DNA of 64,000 bases, taken from NCBI GenBank assembly GCA_947579605.1, contig OX388312.1:3720001-3784000 (forward strand). Reading direction: 5' to 3'. The notes under the pieces were generated by a model. It was not told where the DNA came from. It saw nothing but the letters and a program-made list of their open reading frames with translations, and did no database searches. Positions 61,935 through 64,000 of the stretch are shown in pieces. The stretch is from Athripsodes cinereus (taxonomy: Eukaryota > Arthropoda > Insecta > Trichoptera > Leptoceridae). Made by a program: the position numbers and the translations under genes. Position 1 is the stretch's first letter, and each line of letters begins with the position of its first letter.

Positions 61935-63375
61935 GTAAGTATCTGTTTTTATAAATTAATTTGATGTGTCATTGCGGTACTTTAATATGTATGTGGGAGT
62001 ATTTTCCCGCCCCACTTGTTTAACCATGAATCCTGAATATTTTATTTTTATGATACGAAAGGCAATCACTATGTATGATACGAATATTAGTTCAGTGACT
62101 ACCTAGTTCACAATGTATAAGATGCCGTGTTTATAATTTCCTTCACATTACAAACATCTTTAGTATGAACAGTTTCTGGGATTTGTTTCAATCAAAATCG
62201 TTCCACTTCAGTTGAAGACAACACATATTATAATAATTATCTAAATCAAGCAGACAACAATAATAGCAAACATGGCGTATTCTAGTGATCAGAATTCTTA
62301 TATCGTATCCAAAAAATAAGCAATCTCGGTGGCACAATAGCTCAAACACTTGAATAGAAATAATATTAGTATTCTAATCCCTTATGCCTACTGGTTACAT
62401 CAAGATATTTTAGTCGTTATAAATGTCGGTCAATCAAAGTTTGCAGATTGAAAAATGGCATCAATATATTGTCAATTTTCTGAAGTAAAGTTTTTTACTT
62501 TTGTGTAGTGGCACTATCTGTTTTACTCCTTCATTTACCTGCTTAGTTCTGCAAAGTTTAGGACTTAGAGGTGATTAAATGTAAGAAACGACTTCACCTC
62601 TATCCATCAGTGTTTACCCAATGTCTTGATTCTTGACAAACCTATAGATCGCAGCTCGCTAAGAGATGCAAAGGAGTGTTCGCTTCATATTCAAATGGAT
62701 CACCTAAATTCTTAGTATAAGTCAGTATGTCACATATAATTTAATCATCAAATTCCCCTTCGACACTCTTCTCAAGAACATATGGCAGAAACCAGCATCA
62801 TCCATTAATAATCATTTTTACGCAAAGTACTACGCAGATAACCAAAACTGCAGATTTTTTTCATTTGTCTTAGGTCAATTTTGTGAACAATAAAACAATA
62901 TCAAACACAAAGAGTTTGTTGTGTTTTTCAACAGAACGTATTGTTTTTGTAACTTCAATTATATATACCTACAAACTTTTAATTCAGTATGAAGATATAA
63001 AGAGAGCGATATTCTTATGACGTTCATACTACGAGATTTCTTTAGTAAACAACAATTAAGTATTGAATAGTTTTAATGATTATTGATGTTCAGAAATTAG
63101 ATACATTCATTTAAACAATATTCATATTCAAAATATTCATCTAACTTAATTTGTTTATTTGCTTAGCTGAATCAAATTGCATAAAAATCTTAGATACAGA
63201 GATTCACAACTATGTGTCATATTATTTTAGAATTTCAGGCAGACTGCAAAATAAGGAGCATAAAATCTGTATGTAAATAAGAAGAAAGCCTGCGCACTTA
63301 ATATTATTTACAATTCAATTGACGATCTCTGAACAAAACATTAAACTGTGCGTTTTGCATGCAGTTTTATACACT
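61935..63375. other. Intergenic sequence, nothing recognised
   Basis: Mostly unique-looking AT-rich sequence. The segment GGTGGCACAATAGCTC near 62330 vaguely resembles a box A but lacks a box B. Confidence 0.35.
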
Positions 63376-63379
63376 TTAG

Positions 63380-63535
63380 ACTCTTCTTCTTCTTCTTCTC
63401 TACGTGTCTTGTCGGGTCCACCTGGGAGAAACCCTGACTGTTCTGGACAACACGAAACAGCTCCTCCACACCTCTCATCCCGATCCACTTCTGAATGTTC
63501 TGGAGCCAGGGAAGCCGAACAACACTTCAGACTAG
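63380..63535 (-). mobile_element. RTE-type LINE 3' tail fragment
   Basis: Sequence beginning CTACGTGTCTTGTCGGGTCC is the reverse complement of the RTE tail seen at 24920-25345, with a CTT microsatellite (63383-63399) at its border. Confidence 0.65.
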
Positions 63536-63787
63536 GTAATCTATTTTCAAGAATACAGATTTAAAGTTACTAAGATTTTAAAATAAGATAGTGTCAAGAA
63601 AATCGCCCAAGTTTAATAAATAACCATTATTTTCATCACATTAATAATTATAGTTAAAACGACGTAAAACTAATCCATTTAACACAACCTTAATTGATGA
63701 TAAATAGACGCTTAAATTTGAATATAGCTATCTATAATAATACTAGATACAGCCTAAAACATAAATTAGTTAATACCATATTCGTGA

Positions 63788-63890
63788 ATCGCCGTGTTAG
63801 TACCCATAATACAAGATTCATATCTTAGTTTGGGACTAGTTCGGTCTGTGTGAATTGTCTATACGTGTTATGTTATGTTATATTATACCT
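63788..63890 (+). mobile_element. SINE family A, 3' fragment
   Basis: Body sequence from GCCGTGTTAGTACCCATAAT through TTTGGGACTAGTTCGGTCTG matches 1980-2075. The head is missing. Confidence 0.7.
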
Positions 63891-64000
63891 ACGTTTAGTC
63901 AAAATATTTCTAGTAATATCCAGTATCGATGTGTGACGAATAGGAGTAATCGCTTCAAAGTGTTTTACAAACAAAAGTACTCAACAAAATTACTACAAAT

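Overview
The window looks like a stretch of insect nuclear DNA, most likely from a moth or butterfly. It is AT-rich, has a multi-exon gene with GT-AG introns of up to about 10 kb, and is dense in tRNA-derived SINEs, LINE tails, palindromic MITEs and Helitron-like fragments. The motif GTAGGTAC/GTACCTAC recurs throughout, as is typical of lepidopteran DNA. The species cannot be named from the sequence. There is no sign of prokaryotic genes, operons, CRISPR arrays or endogenous virus.

One protein-coding gene is clear: a plus-strand ABC transporter of subfamily G (ABCG1/ABCG4-like half-transporter). It has eleven coding exons between 1099 and 34581. All splice phases agree, giving 1911 nt and a 636-residue protein with an N-terminal ATPase domain followed by six membrane segments. 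Exon 1 stays open upstream of its ATG, so the true start could lie in an exon outside the window. A polyadenylation signal lies 17 bases after the stop codon.

Region by region: intron 1 (1214-10773) holds a foldback MITE, tRNA-type SINEs, a Jockey/CR1-like LINE with one nonsense codon (minus strand, about 3042-6060), a TA-flanked MITE, a palindromic retroposon with a 12-bp target duplication, two hAT-like elements and one copy of an element whose inverted partner is in intron 7. Introns 2 and 3 hold a Helitron-like fragment, a 191-bp tandem duplication, nested MITEs, a 181-bp palindrome, a SINE split by a Tigger/pogo-like transposon (20209-21523), and two unidentified coding-like segments on the minus strand at 17.1-17.6 kb. 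The 3' introns carry several hairpin elements.

From 34.6 to 64 kb no confident host gene is visible. This part holds a 25-bp minisatellite (36989-37347), many LINE 3' tails, an element with about 0.89-kb inverted repeats (45521-51071), a seven-copy 114-bp satellite (53433-54229) and nested MITEs at 58.2-58.9 kb. A 200-N gap (48066-48265) sits inside the long-inverted-repeat element and is flanked by two 1618-bp direct copies of the same sequence. This is most simply an assembly duplication of overlapping contig ends.

The most interesting pattern is a set of short palindromic elements that share a CTGANGATG-stem-GAAA motif reminiscent of a hammerhead ribozyme core. At least two of them are flanked by 12-13-bp target-site duplications. 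They look like small retroposons, possibly derived from Penelope-like elements. A second pattern is a short non-autonomous repeat family that shares its 3' terminus and short tandem tail with a LINE family, as expected for a SINE/LINE partnership.
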